Made by a program: the position numbers and the translations under genes. Positions 35,050 through 43,973 of a DNA stretch of 64,000 nucleotides are shown here, piece after piece; positions within the stretch are counted from its first letter, which is position 1, and the number at the start of each line of letters is the position of its first letter. Below the pieces are notes generated by a model. That model was not told the origin of the DNA. It saw only the letters and a list, made by a program, of their open reading frames with translations, and made no database searches. The stretch is taken from positions 7,199-71,198 of the forward strand of contig NZ_JOGB01000054.1 in assembly GCF_000719335.1 (NCBI RefSeq), read 5' to 3'. This DNA comes from Streptomyces sp. NRRL S-87. Lineage in GTDB: Bacteria; Actinomycetota; Actinomycetes; Streptomycetales; Streptomycetaceae.

Positions 35050-36618
35050 TCAGCTCGTGCGCGGCAGCGTCTTGCCCGTCGTGGCGTCGATCACCTTCCG
35101 GTCGCCCAGTGGCTGCTCCAGCGTCACCGTGAGGGACATCTCCTTCGCGATCATGATGCAGGCCTTGTGCGGGTCCGTCGGCGTATCGGTGATCTTCACC
35201 GTCACGGCCGCCGCGCCCTCCCGCACCGACGCGGAGTACGTGCTGCACACCCCGCCCCAGAAGTGCACCGTCAGCCGGCGTCCGTCCTCCTGGTACGAGA
35301 ACCCCGGCGCCGACGCCGGCGGAACGGTCGGTGCGTCCGCCGCGAGCGCCGACTGCGAGACCGTGTGGTCCGCCCGGCCGTCGCGCCCGGCGACGGTGAA
35401 CAGCCACGCCGGCACCAGCTGCGCGCCCCTGTCGTCGGCCTGCGGGGTCAGCCCCAGCACCGCGCCCTCGACCTTCTCCGTGCGCGGCTGCTTCGGCGGG
35501 GCCGGCGACTGCGTGCACGGTGCGACGGAGTCCGGCGCGGCCGGATCCGTGTCCTGCCCGCCCCCGATCCCGGTCGCCGCGCCGTGGTCGGCGGTCGACG
35601 TGTCGTCGTCCGTGGTGGGGCCGCTGTCCGTCACCGAGCCGTCGTCCGAGACCGGCGTGTCCGGGCCGGCCGCGCCGACCTCGGGCCCGCCCGGGCCGCC
35701 CCCCGGCATCTTCGGCATGTCGACGTTCGGCACGGGGGTGGCGCAGGAGTCGGTCTCCGGGCTCCGGGACACCGCGTTCAGCCGCTTCAGGGCCTGGTCG
35801 GCCGTGATCACCGACTGCTGGCCGTCGCGCACCGGGGCCTTCAGGTTGCCGCTGCCGCCCGTCACCTGTCCGTCCGGGCCGATGATCAGTGCGGTCCGCC
35901 AGCCCTCGGTGGGCAGGCCGCCGATGACCGGGTCGGCGTTCACGTAGCGCGTGGCGCCGTGGACGACCTTGGCCTCCAGCTTCGCGCCGTCCTGGCCGGC
36001 CGCCTTGAGCACCGGGGCCGCGGCCGCCTTCGCCGCCGCCTCGCTCACCGGCGTACCGGTGCCGCCGCCCTCGGGGAGGACGGCCGGGCCGCAGCTGTCG
36101 GACCCCTTCTTGCAGTTGTCGCCCCCGCCCGGGTGGTACGCCGAGAACGTCCACGCCCCCGGGGCCTGCCGGCCCACCGTCAGGCGCATCCCGCCCGGGT
36201 CCTTCACGAGCCCGGCCTGCCACTGCTCGCCGACCAGCCGCGGCTCGCCCGCGATCCCGAGGGACGCCGCGAGCCTGGCCACCTCGTCCTTGCCCACCTC
36301 GCCCTTGACGTCGTACGACGGCGCCGAGCCGGGGCCCTTCGGCAGGGTGCCCTCCGCCACGTAGACCACCCCGCCGCCGGACGGATCCGGCTCGCCGGGC
36401 GCGATGCCCGGCAGGGGGGTGCCGCCGTCCGCCTTCTGCTCGCGGGAGGCGGCCGTGTCGCCGAGGGCCGCCTTCGACTCGCCGCCGCCCGAGGCCGACG
36501 CCGCCCAGTAAGCGCCGCCACCCCCGGCCAGCAGCACGGCGGCCGCCACCGACACGACGGCGAGCCGGGGCCGCCGCCGCTCCTGTGCACTGCGCTCGTC
36601 CGTACGCTCGCTGGTCAC
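35050..36618 (-). CDS. Single-pass membrane-anchored extracellular protein, unknown
   Basis: The 522-residue protein has a short basic cytosolic tail (ERRRPR), one membrane helix at about 19-40 (LAVVSVAAAVLLAGGGGAYWA) and a long extracytoplasmic region. Two structured parts flank an Asp/Pro/Gly/Thr-rich linker at about 305-365. Four to six cysteines (for example DNCKKGSDSCG, GGVCSTYS and KACIMI) could form disulfides. I do not recognise a family; lipoprotein-like or signalling roles are guesses. The ATG at 36618 lies 198 bases from the next gene on the same strand. Confidence 0.8.
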   Translation of the reverse strand: MTSERTDERSAQERRRPRLAVVSVAAAVLLAGGGGAYWAASASGGGESKAALGDTAASREQKADGGTPLPGIAPGEPDPSGGGVVYVAEGTLPKGPGSAPSYDVKGEVGKDEVARLAASLGIAGEPRLVGEQWQAGLVKDPGGMRLTVGRQAPGAWTFSAYHPGGGDNCKKGSDSCGPAVLPEGGGTGTPVSEAAAKAAAAPVLKAAGQDGAKLEAKVVHGATRYVNADPVIGGLPTEGWRTALIIGPDGQVTGGSGNLKAPVRDGQQSVITADQALKRLNAVSRSPETDSCATPVPNVDMPKMPGGGPGGPEVGAAGPDTPVSDDGSVTDSGPTTDDDTSTADHGAATGIGGGQDTDPAAPDSVAPCTQSPAPPKQPRTEKVEGAVLGLTPQADDRGAQLVPAWLFTVAGRDGRADHTVSQSALAADAPTVPPASAPGFSYQEDGRRLTVHFWGGVCSTYSASVREGAAAVTVKITDTPTDPHKACIMIAKEMSLTVTLEQPLGDRKVIDATTGKTLPRTS

Positions 36619-36697
36619 CGCATCGCTCCTTCGCCCGCAGTCCCGTTCGTGGTGCCCCTGTGACGGAAGCCGGGGTCAACCGGTTCCCTGGTCCTTT

Positions 36698-36764
36698 CGG
36701 TGGGTGGGGTGGGTCGGTGGGTGGGTGGGGCGTGCGTGGGTCGGTGCGTGCGTGCGTGCGTGGT
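36698..36764 (+). repeat. GGGT / GCGT simple repeats
   Basis: GGTGGGTGGGGTGGGTCGGT followed by GTGCGTGCGTGCGTGCGT lies between two minus-strand genes, with no coding potential. Confidence 0.8.
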
Positions 36765-36816
36765 GTCGGGGGCGGCGGCCCGTGCGGGCCGGTCCTGTCC
36801 GGTGGGGGCACCTGTT

Positions 36817-37098
36817 TCAGTCGCCGTACTGCGCCGTCCCCGCGATCAGGCGGGCGGAAGCCGTCGGCACGCGTACCCCGTGGATCTCCGTCGGGCTCAC
36901 CGGCGCCGGTCGCGGCTCCGCCGGCACCGCCCAGTGCCGGGCCATCCGCGCCGAGGCGCCCAGCAGCTCGGCGAACGAGCCCTCCCCGCCGTCCCGGCCG
37001 CGCCGGGCCGCTGAGCGGGCAGGACGCGAGGGATGGACGGAGTGGACGGGGTGCGCGGGATGGGCGGCGTAGGGGGAGTGCGGGGAGTACTGCGTCAT
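36817..37098 (-). CDS. Small His/Pro-rich protein, unknown
   Basis: The 93-residue basic protein begins MTQYSPHSPYAAHPAHPVHS. Histidines and prolines alternate in the first 25 residues (His at spacing of two to four), followed by ARRGRDGGEGSFAELLGASARMARHW and a Pro-rich tail. The ATG ending at 37098 has GGGAG upstream. There is no signal or membrane segment. The His-rich start could bind metal, but that is only a composition argument. Confidence 0.65.
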   Translation of the reverse strand: MTQYSPHSPYAAHPAHPVHSVHPSRPARSAARRGRDGGEGSFAELLGASARMARHWAVPAEPRPAPVSPTEIHGVRVPTASARLIAGTAQYGD

Positions 37099-37297
37099 GG
37101 AGGTGCTCCCGATTCTGTGAGGGGTACCACGGGTAACCGGGTACCTGGGCACCGTAGGCACGGCGATCTCCACGAAGAAAGACCTACTATCGGGTAGTTT
37201 CGTCTGCTCGAACCTCCGGCCGGAAGCGTCCGGTCCGGCTCCGGAAGCGGGTAGCGTGGGATGTCAGCCTTTCGCCGCCCGCAGGAGCATCCACGCC

Positions 37298-38275
37298 GTG
37301 CGTATCGCAGTCACCGGCTCCATCGCCACCGACCACCTCATGACCTTCCCCGGCCGCTTCGCCGACCAGCTGGTCGCGGACCAGCTGCACACGGTCTCCC
37401 TCTCCTTCCTCGTCGACAACCTCGACGTGCGCCGCGGCGGCGTGGGCCCGAACATCTGCTTCGGCATGGGCCAGCTCGGCTCCCGCCCGGTCCTGGTCGG
37501 CGCCGCCGGCTACGACTTCGACGAGTACCGCGCCTGGCTCGACCGGCACGGTGTCGACACCGACTCCGTGCGCATCTCCGAGGTCCTGCACACCGCCCGC
37601 TTCGTGTGCACCACGGACGTCGACCACAACCAGATCGGCTCCTTCTACACCGGCGCCATGAGCGAGGCCCGCCTCATCGAGCTCAAGTCGGTGGCCGACC
37701 GGGTCGGCGGCCTCGACCTGGTCCTCATCGGCGCGGACGACCCGGAGGCGATGCTGCGCCACACGGAGGAGTGCCGGACCCGGAACATCCCGTTCGCGGC
37801 CGACTTCTCGCAGCAGATCGCCCGCATGGACGGCGACAACATCCGCACCCTGATGGAGGGCGCGACCTTCCTCTTCTCGAACGAGTACGAGAAGGGCCTG
37901 ATCGAGACGAAGTCCGGCTGGAGCGACAAGGAGATCCTGTCCAAGGTCGGCACCCGTGTCACCACGCTGGGCTCGCGCGGCGTCATGATCGAGCGGGAGG
38001 GCGAGGAGACGATCACCGTCCCGTGCCCGCCGGAGGAGAAGAAGGTCGACCCCACCGGTGTGGGCGACGCCTTCCGCGCCGGCTTCCTGACCGGTCTGGC
38101 CTGGGGCGTCGGCCTGGAGCGGGCGGCGCAGGTCGGCTGCATGCTGGCCACGCTGGTCATCGAGACGCTGGGCACGCAGGAGTACACCCTGGCCCGCGCC
38201 CACTTCATGGAGCGGTTCACCGCTGCTTACGGCGAGGATGCCGCTGCCGAGGTGCGGGCGCACCTGACCGTCTGA
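37298..38275 (+). CDS. PfkB-family carbohydrate/nucleoside kinase
   Basis: The 325-residue ribokinase-fold kinase has N-terminal VRIAVTGSIATDHLMTFPG, GGVGPNICFGMGQLG (substrate-binding GG), and the C-terminal signature DPTGVGDAFRAGF with catalytic D257. The sequence resembles adenosine-kinase-like PfkB members of actinobacteria, so adenosine is a candidate substrate, but specificity cannot be fixed here. GTG 37298 is preferred since GGAG lies upstream and the conserved strand begins there. A T-rich intrinsic terminator follows at 38362. Confidence 0.92.
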   Translation: MRIAVTGSIATDHLMTFPGRFADQLVADQLHTVSLSFLVDNLDVRRGGVGPNICFGMGQLGSRPVLVGAAGYDFDEYRAWLDRHGVDTDSVRISEVLHTARFVCTTDVDHNQIGSFYTGAMSEARLIELKSVADRVGGLDLVLIGADDPEAMLRHTEECRTRNIPFAADFSQQIARMDGDNIRTLMEGATFLFSNEYEKGLIETKSGWSDKEILSKVGTRVTTLGSRGVMIEREGEETITVPCPPEEKKVDPTGVGDAFRAGFLTGLAWGVGLERAAQVGCMLATLVIETLGTQEYTLARAHFMERFTAAYGEDAAAEVRAHLTV

Positions 38276-38361
38276 CCGTTTGGACGTCTGGCCGTTTGGC
38301 TTTGGGCGTCTGGTCGTTCTGGCCGTCTGGTGGTCTGGCCTTCGGGTCTGGTCGTCTGCTG

Positions 38362-38396
38362 AGCCCCGTCCTGGTTTGGGCGGGGCTTGGTTTTTT
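38362..38396 (+). terminator. Intrinsic terminator with T-tract
   Basis: AGCCCCGTCC (38362-38371), loop TGGTTT, GGGCGGGGCT (38378-38387) then TGGTTTTTT. A run of six T is rare in this genome and makes this a canonical factor-independent terminator. Confidence 0.92.
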
Positions 38397-38447
38397 GTCC
38401 GGTCTGGCCTGGTGGGTCGGTCGTGGGTCCGGTCGGTACCGGTGCCC

Positions 38448-38575
38448 GGCTCGCTTCGGGGGTGGGGCGGGGGCTTCGGTCGGCTTGCTTCGGGGGTGGG
38501 TCCCGTGGTGTGTGGGTCCCCTCGGCGCTTGACAGGGGCGGCCTGCAGGCCCAGCGGCAGGCCCACCCAGGGGCA
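38448..38575 (+). repeat. Interspersed repeat, copy B
   Basis: Contains CTCGCTTCGGGGGTGGG, then a second CTTGCTTCGGGGGTGGGTCC, GTGGTGTGTGGGTCCCCTCG, GCGCTTGACAGGGG, GCCTGCAGGC and CCAGCGGCAGGC. Near-identical to copy D at the window end. Confidence 0.88.
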
Positions 38576-38629
38576 AGGGGCTTCGCTGACGGAGGCCGGC
38601 GTGTGCGGTCGGCCGGAGGAGGGGTGCCG

Positions 38630-38980
38630 ATGGAGCGGAAGCGGGGCGCCCCCGAGGAGCGGTACGGGCGGCTGGTCGCGCTCTTCGAGGCCGAGCCCGG
38701 TGTGACCGTGCCCGGCGACGAGCCGCAGCGGGCGGGCAAGTTCGGGGCCGACGCCATGAAGACCGGCGGCAAGATCTTCGCGATGCTCGCCGGGGGCCGG
38801 TTGGTGGTGAAGCTCCCGCGGGCCCGCGTCGACGCGCTGGTGGAGGCCGGCGAGGGGGAGCGGTTCGACCCCGGGCACGGGCGCGTGATGCGCGAGTGGT
38901 TCAGCCTGGACCCCGGCTCGGCGCTGGCCTGGGACGGACTGGCCCGCGAGGCCCTGGAGTTCGTCACCCCCCGCCGCTGA
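38630..38980 (+). CDS. TfoX/YjbR-like small protein
   Basis: The 116-residue protein has KTGGKIFAMLAGGRLVVKLP (about residues 40-60) followed by ARVDALVEAGEGERFDPGHG and MREWFSL. This pattern is seen in TfoX N-terminal and YjbR/MmcQ-like domains (small alpha/beta folds). The function in Streptomyces is unknown. ATG 38630 is preferred to an in-frame GTG six bases earlier because the GGAGGAGG spacing fits it better. It converges with the desulfurase-TusA gene, 12 bases away. Confidence 0.8.
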   Translation: MERKRGAPEERYGRLVALFEAEPGVTVPGDEPQRAGKFGADAMKTGGKIFAMLAGGRLVVKLPRARVDALVEAGEGERFDPGHGRVMREWFSLDPGSALAWDGLAREALEFVTPRR

Positions 38981-38992
38981 GCGGCGCGGCGG

Positions 38993-40393
38993 TCAGTGGA
39001 GGCGGCGGACGCGGTACGACGTACCGACGGGCGCCGGGGCCTCGCCGAGGTACTCGTGCCCGCGCATCGCGCACCAGGCGGGGATGTCCAGCCGCGCGAC
39101 CTCGTCGTCGGAGACGACGGTGACGGTGCCGCCCACCGGGACCCGGAGGACGGCCCGTGCGAGGGAGATGACCGGCTGCGGGCAGCGCTCTCCGAGGGCG
39201 TCGATCTGGAGCGACTCCGCGTCGGGGGCGACGGGTGTGGCCGGGGGGACGGCGCCGAGTTGCTCGCGGACTCCCGCCACCGCGGTGGGCAGCACCTCCA
39301 GGAAGCGGTTGACGTCCTCCGCGGTGGTGCCCGGGGGCAGGGAGACCCGCACGTTCCCCTCCGACAGGACTCCCATCGCCTTGAGCACGTGGCTGGGCGT
39401 CAGCGTCGAGCTCGTGCAGGAGGAGCCGGAGGAGACCGAGAAGCCCGCCCGGTCCAGCTCGTGCAGGAGGGTCTCCCCGTCGACGTAGAGGCAGGAGAAG
39501 GTGACGAGGTGCGGCAGGCGGAGGTCGGCCGCGCCGACCACCTCCACGTCCGGGACGAGGCGGGCCACCCGCCGGCGGATCCGGTCCACCAGGACGCGCA
39601 GCCGTGCGGCCTCCGCCTCGGCCTCCGCCCGTACGGCCCGCAGGGAGGCGGCGGCGGCGACCACCGCCGGGATGTTCTCGAAGCCGGCGGAGCGGCCCGA
39701 CTCCCGCTCGTCGGCCGGACCTTGCGGGGCGAACCGGACACCCTTGCGGACGGCGAGCAGTCCGACGCCGGGCGGGCCGCCCCATTTGTGGGCGCTCCCG
39801 GTCAGCAGGGACCACTCGCCCGGCACCTGACCCCACGCCAGTGACTGCGCCGCGTCCACGAGGAGCGGTACGCCGGCCGCCCGGCAGAGCTCGGCCACCT
39901 CGGCGACCGGCTGCAGGGTGCCGACCTCGTGGTTGGCCGACTGCAGGCAGGCCAGGGCGGTGTCGGGGCGCAGCGCCTCGGCGTACCCGGCGGGGGTGAC
40001 GGCTCCCGAGCGGTCCACCGGGACCTCGGTGCGGGTGCCGCCGCGGGCCTCGTGGGCCTCCGCGGCGTGCAGGACAGAACTGTGTTCGACGGCTGATACG
40101 ACCAGATGCCCGCCGACACGCCGGCGGCCGGCGAGCGCCCCTTCGACGCCGACGTGGACCGCGCGCGTCCCCGAAGGAGTGAACACGAGCTCGTCCGGCC
40201 GGCAGCCCACCGCCTCGGCCGCGGTCTCGCGCGCGGCGTCCAGCAGCAGCCGGGCCCGGCGGCCCTCGCGGTACAGTCGGGCCGGATCGGCCCAGCCCTC
40301 GTCGAGGGCGGCCAGCAGGGCCTGTCGGGCGACCGGGTGCAGCGGGGCGGCGGAAGCGGCGTCGAAGTACGGCACACGGGAACCGTACGACAC
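38993..40393 (-). CDS. Cysteine desulfurase fused to a TusA sulfur carrier domain
   Basis: The 466-residue fusion has residues 1-375 forming a NifS/IscS-class PLP enzyme: H104, D180, PLP lysine K203 in SAHKWGGPPG and the flexible-loop catalytic C326 in SSGSSCTSSTL. Residues 395-466 are a TusA/SirA domain with the sulfur-accepting CPxP motif (C404 in GERCPQPVISLARA). Persulfide would pass from C326 to C404 within one chain, then to an acceptor such as tRNA thiolation, molybdopterin or a sulfurtransferase. It is divergent from the cytochrome oxidase genes. The short ATG-started protein (MSYGSRVPYFDAASAAPLHP) has the usual family N-terminus. Confidence 0.93.
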   Translation of the reverse strand: MSYGSRVPYFDAASAAPLHPVARQALLAALDEGWADPARLYREGRRARLLLDAARETAAEAVGCRPDELVFTPSGTRAVHVGVEGALAGRRRVGGHLVVSAVEHSSVLHAAEAHEARGGTRTEVPVDRSGAVTPAGYAEALRPDTALACLQSANHEVGTLQPVAEVAELCRAAGVPLLVDAAQSLAWGQVPGEWSLLTGSAHKWGGPPGVGLLAVRKGVRFAPQGPADERESGRSAGFENIPAVVAAAASLRAVRAEAEAEAARLRVLVDRIRRRVARLVPDVEVVGAADLRLPHLVTFSCLYVDGETLLHELDRAGFSVSSGSSCTSSTLTPSHVLKAMGVLSEGNVRVSLPPGTTAEDVNRFLEVLPTAVAGVREQLGAVPPATPVAPDAESLQIDALGERCPQPVISLARAVLRVPVGGTVTVVSDDEVARLDIPAWCAMRGHEYLGEAPAPVGTSYRVRRLH

Positions 40394-40711
40394 CCTGCGG
40401 CGCCCTCCGCCGGGCGCGGCCCGGGGTGGCGGCGGTGGTCGCCGGTCCGCCCGCCCGATCCCTTCCAGTGCCCGTCAAATACCCCCCGAACCCAGTCGAT
40501 CGGGGCGCGTCGAGACGTCCCCCGGACGGCGGAGCCACCCCTTCGGGCGCTGTAGCGGCGCGTTGGGCACCCTCCCCGCGCGACCCCAAATAGCGTCCAG
40601 TAGGGTTTGGTCCGCATAAACATCCAAACCCCTGCCCGCGCCAGGGCCGGCGACCGACCCGCGAGACGGCCGCAGCCGGTCGCGCGGGCCGAATCCTCGG
40701 GAAGGCGCTAC
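40394..40711. other. Divergent gap, desulfurase-TusA / ctaC
   Basis: The 318 bases hold a TAGGGT -10-like box at 40601-40606 for ctaC, a mild AT-rich patch (CCCAAATAGCG) and a GGGAAGG ribosome site at the end. No gene. Confidence 0.5.
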
Positions 40712-41683
40712 GTGAGTCCCTACGGCTCCGACCGCTCGCCGCGGCGCCCGATGCGGCGGAAGCTGCTGCAGGCGCTGACTGCGGGTGTGGTCCTGGCGAC
40801 CGCCACTGGTTGCTCGTATACCTGGAAAGACTTCCCCCGCCTCGGAATGCCCACCCCGGTCACCGAGCAGGCGCCGCGCATCCTCTCCCTGTGGCAGGGA
40901 TCGTGGGCGGCGGCCCTGGCCACCGGCGTGCTGGTCTGGGGCCTGATCCTGTGGAGCGTCATCTTCCACCGGCGCAGCCGCACCAAGGTGGAGGTCCCGG
41001 CGCAGACCCGGTACAACATGCCGATCGAGGCGCTGTACACCGTGGTCCCGCTCATCATCGTCTCGGTGCTGTTCTACTTCACCGCGCGTGACGAGTCCGA
41101 GCTCCTCTCCCTGGACAAGCCGAAGCACACGATCAACGTGGTCGGCTTCCAGTGGAGCTGGGGCTTCAACTACATCGAGAACGTCGACGGGGACGTGTCG
41201 ACCCCGAGGCTCCGCGAGGTCCCGAAGGAGCTCGCCTCGATCCCGGACAAGTTCACCAAGGACTTCCCGGCCGGCGCCGAGGGCGTCTACACCAAGGGCG
41301 TTCCGGGCGACCGGAACCCGCAGACGGGCAACCCGGGCCCGACCCTCTGGCTCCCCAAGGGCGAGAAGGTCCGCTTCATCCTGTCGTCCAACGACGTCAT
41401 CCACTCCTTCTGGGTGGTGCCGTTCCTCTTCAAGCAGGACGTCATCCCGGGCCACACCAATGTCTTCGAGGTGACTCCTTCGCAGGAGGGCACCTTCATG
41501 GGCAAGTGCGCCGAACTCTGCGGCGTCGACCACTCCCGGATGCTCTTCAACGTCAAGGTCGTCTCCCCGGAGCGCTACCAGGCGCACCTCAAGGAGCTGG
41601 CCGAGAAGGGTCAGACGGGTTACCTCCCGGCGGGCATCAAGCAGACCGATCCGGCCCGGAACTCGGAGACGAACAAACTGTGA
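40712..41683 (+). CDS. ctaC: Cytochrome c oxidase subunit II
   Basis: This is the CuA-carrying subunit of the aa3 oxidase. The 323-residue protein has an N-terminal signal with a lipobox-like LATATGC, two membrane helices ([18 protein letters not shown] and [16 protein letters not shown]), and a periplasmic cupredoxin domain. The CuA ligands are in C266-AEL-C270-GVD-H274-SRM, with H in [13 protein letters not shown] 40712 follows GGGAAGG. The stop overlaps the ctaD start (GTGA), coupling the two. Confidence 0.97.
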   Translation: MSPYGSDRSPRRPMRRKLLQALTAGVVLATATGCSYTWKDFPRLGMPTPVTEQAPRILSLWQGSWAAALATGVLVWGLILWSVIFHRRSRTKVEVPAQTRYNMPIEALYTVVPLIIVSVLFYFTARDESELLSLDKPKHTINVVGFQWSWGFNYIENVDGDVSTPRLREVPKELASIPDKFTKDFPAGAEGVYTKGVPGDRNPQTGNPGPTLWLPKGEKVRFILSSNDVIHSFWVVPFLFKQDVIPGHTNVFEVTPSQEGTFMGKCAELCGVDHSRMLFNVKVVSPERYQAHLKELAEKGQTGYLPAGIKQTDPARNSETNKL

Positions 41684-43410
41684 GCATCCTCAACGAACCC
41701 CAGGGTGCCGCCGCGGCCGACTCGTATGAGAACGAGCTGCCGGTGCGGCGCAAGGAGCCCGGCAACGTCATCGTCAAGTGGATCACCACCACGGACCACA
41801 AGACGATCGGCTCGCTCTACCTCATCACCTCGTTCATCTTCTTCTGCATCGGTGGTGTCATGGCCTTGGTCATGCGCGCCGAGCTGGCCCGCCCGGGCAC
41901 GCAGATCATGTCGAACGAGCAGTTCAACCAGGCGTTCACGATGCACGGCACGATCATGCTGCTGATGTTCGCGACGCCGCTGTTCGCGGGCTTCGCGAAC
42001 TGGATCATGCCGCTGCAGATCGGCGCGCCCGACGTGGCGTTCCCGCGGCTGAACATGTTCGCCTACTGGCTGTACGTCTTCGGCTCGGTCATCGCGGTGG
42101 CCGGCTTCCTCACCCCGCAGGGTGCGGCCGACTTCGGCTGGTTCGCCTACTCCCCGCTGTCGGACGCGGTCCGTTCGCCGGGCGTCGGCGCCGACATGTG
42201 GATCATGGGTCTGGCCTTCTCCGGCTTCGGCACGATCCTCGGCTCGGTCAACTTCATCACCACGATCATCTGCATGCGCGCGCCCGGCATGACGATGTTC
42301 CGCATGCCGATCTTCACCTGGAACGTGCTGCTGACCGGTGTCCTGGTCCTGCTCGCCTTCCCGGTCCTGGCGGCCGCGCTCTTCGCGCTGGAGGCCGACC
42401 GCAAGTTCGGCGCCCACGTGTTCGACGCCGCCAACGGCGGTGCGCTCCTGTGGCAGCACCTCTTCTGGTTCTTCGGACACCCAGAGGTGTACATCATCGC
42501 CCTACCGTTCTTCGGAATCATTTCCGAAGTGATCCCGGTCTTCTCGCGCAAGCCGATGTTCGGTTACATCGGCCTGATCGCCGCCACGATCGCGATCGCC
42601 GGCCTCTCCGTGACCGTGTGGGCCCACCACATGTACGTCACCGGTGGTGTGCTGCTGCCGTTCTTCTCCTTCATGACCTTCCTGATCGCGGTCCCGACCG
42701 GTGTGAAGTTCTTCAACTGGATCGGCACCATGTGGAAGGGCTCGCTGTCCTTCGAGACCCCGATGCTCTGGACGATCGGCTTCCTGATCACCTTCACCTT
42801 CGGTGGTCTGACCGGCGTCATCCTGGCCTCGCCGCCGATGGACTTCCACGTCTCCGACTCGTACTTCGTCGTCGCGCACTTCCACTACGTCGTCTTCGGC
42901 ACCGTGGTCTTCGCGATGTTCGCCGGCTTCCACTTCTGGTGGCCGAAGTTCACGGGCAAGATGCTGGACGAGCGCCTCGGCAAGATGACCTTCTGGACGC
43001 TGTTCATCGGCTTCCACGGCACGTTCCTCGTCCAGCACTGGCTGGGTGCCGAGGGCATGCCGCGCCGCTACGCCGACTACCTCGCGGCCGACGGCTTCAC
43101 CGCGCTGAACACGATCTCCACGATCAGCTCGTTCCTGCTCGGCATGTCGATCCTGCCGTTCTTCTACAACATCTGGAAGACGGCCAAGTACGGCAAGAAG
43201 GTCGAGGTCGACGACCCGTGGGGTTACGGCCGTTCGCTTGAGTGGGCGACCTCCTGCCCGCCGCCGCGGCACAACTTCCTCACCCTGCCGCGGATCCGCT
43301 CCGAATCCCCGGCGTTCGACCTGCACCACCCTGAGATCGCGGCCCTCGACCACCTCGAGGACCACGGTCCCGTCACCGCCGTCGCGGGCGGCAAGGAGGC
43401 CGGCAAGTGA
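41680..43410 (+). CDS. ctaD: Cytochrome c oxidase subunit I
   Basis: This is the 576-residue catalytic subunit with heme a and the heme a3-CuB centre. Twelve membrane helices are evident. Marker motifs are [29 protein letters not shown] (CuB His and Tyr), [10 protein letters not shown] (CuB His pair), [12 protein letters not shown] (heme ligands) and a C-terminal cytosolic tail. The start is GTG 41680 ([15 protein letters not shown]). It overlaps ctaC by four bases and ctaF by four bases. Confidence 0.98.
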   Translation: MSILNEPQGAAAADSYENELPVRRKEPGNVIVKWITTTDHKTIGSLYLITSFIFFCIGGVMALVMRAELARPGTQIMSNEQFNQAFTMHGTIMLLMFATPLFAGFANWIMPLQIGAPDVAFPRLNMFAYWLYVFGSVIAVAGFLTPQGAADFGWFAYSPLSDAVRSPGVGADMWIMGLAFSGFGTILGSVNFITTIICMRAPGMTMFRMPIFTWNVLLTGVLVLLAFPVLAAALFALEADRKFGAHVFDAANGGALLWQHLFWFFGHPEVYIIALPFFGIISEVIPVFSRKPMFGYIGLIAATIAIAGLSVTVWAHHMYVTGGVLLPFFSFMTFLIAVPTGVKFFNWIGTMWKGSLSFETPMLWTIGFLITFTFGGLTGVILASPPMDFHVSDSYFVVAHFHYVVFGTVVFAMFAGFHFWWPKFTGKMLDERLGKMTFWTLFIGFHGTFLVQHWLGAEGMPRRYADYLAADGFTALNTISTISSFLLGMSILPFFYNIWKTAKYGKKVEVDDPWGYGRSLEWATSCPPPRHNFLTLPRIRSESPAFDLHHPEIAALDHLEDHGPVTAVAGGKEAGK

Positions 43411-43805
43411 AGATCCAGGGCAAGATGTTCCTCTGGCTCTCCGCGTTCATCCTGATCATGGCCGTCGTGTACGGCGTGTGGTCGAAGGAGCCGGCGGGCA
43501 CCACGGCGCTGTTCCTGGCCTTCGGCCTCAGCGTCATGATCGGCTACTACCTGGCCTTCACCGCCAAGCGCGTGGACGCCATGGCGCAGGACAACAAGGA
43601 AGCCGACGTCGCGGACGAGGCCGGCGAGCTCGGCTTCTTCTCCCCGCACAGCTGGCAGCCGCTCTCCCTGGCCGTCGGTGGCGCCCTGGCCTTCATGGGC
43701 GTCGTCTTCGGCTGGTGGCTGCTGTACTTCTCCGCTCCCGTGATCATGGTCGGTCTGTGGGGCTGGGTGTACGAGTACTACCGCGGTGAGAACGCGAACC
43801 AGTAG
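43407..43805 (+). CDS. ctaF: Cytochrome c oxidase subunit IV
   Basis: The 132-residue actinobacterial-type subunit IV has four membrane segments ([37 protein letters not shown], and two near the C-terminus). The GTG start overlaps the ctaD stop (GTGA). It closes the ctaCDF operon; a hairpin follows at 43829. Confidence 0.95.
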   Translation: MKIQGKMFLWLSAFILIMAVVYGVWSKEPAGTTALFLAFGLSVMIGYYLAFTAKRVDAMAQDNKEADVADEAGELGFFSPHSWQPLSLAVGGALAFMGVVFGWWLLYFSAPVIMVGLWGWVYEYYRGENANQ

Positions 43806-43828
43806 CACTCGCGCCCGACGCGGCACTT

Positions 43829-43866
43829 GGGGCCCGGACACCTCGACACCGAGGGGTCCGGGCCCC
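43829..43866 (+). terminator. Terminator of ctaCDF
   Basis: GGGGCCCGGAC (43829-43839) and GTCCGGGCCCC (43856-43866) pair perfectly; an inner CCTCG/CGAGG stem extends it, then TTGT. Confidence 0.92.
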
Positions 43867-43973
43867 TTGTCGTACCCGGCCGCTCCATTACCAGAGACGG
43901 TTCGTTTTGCCGAGCACCCTCGTTTGCAGTCACCCCGCATGCCGTAATTGTCATATCTTCATAGCGTTGGGGT

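Larger units (their letters stand above)
38276..38629. other. Gap after the PfkB gene: repeats, terminator and interspersed element
   Basis: The 354 bases hold irregular TCTGG repeats (38280-38352), a terminator (38362-38396), and interspersed repeat copy B (38448-38575). A strong GGAGGAGGGG ribosome site precedes the next gene. Confidence 0.8.
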
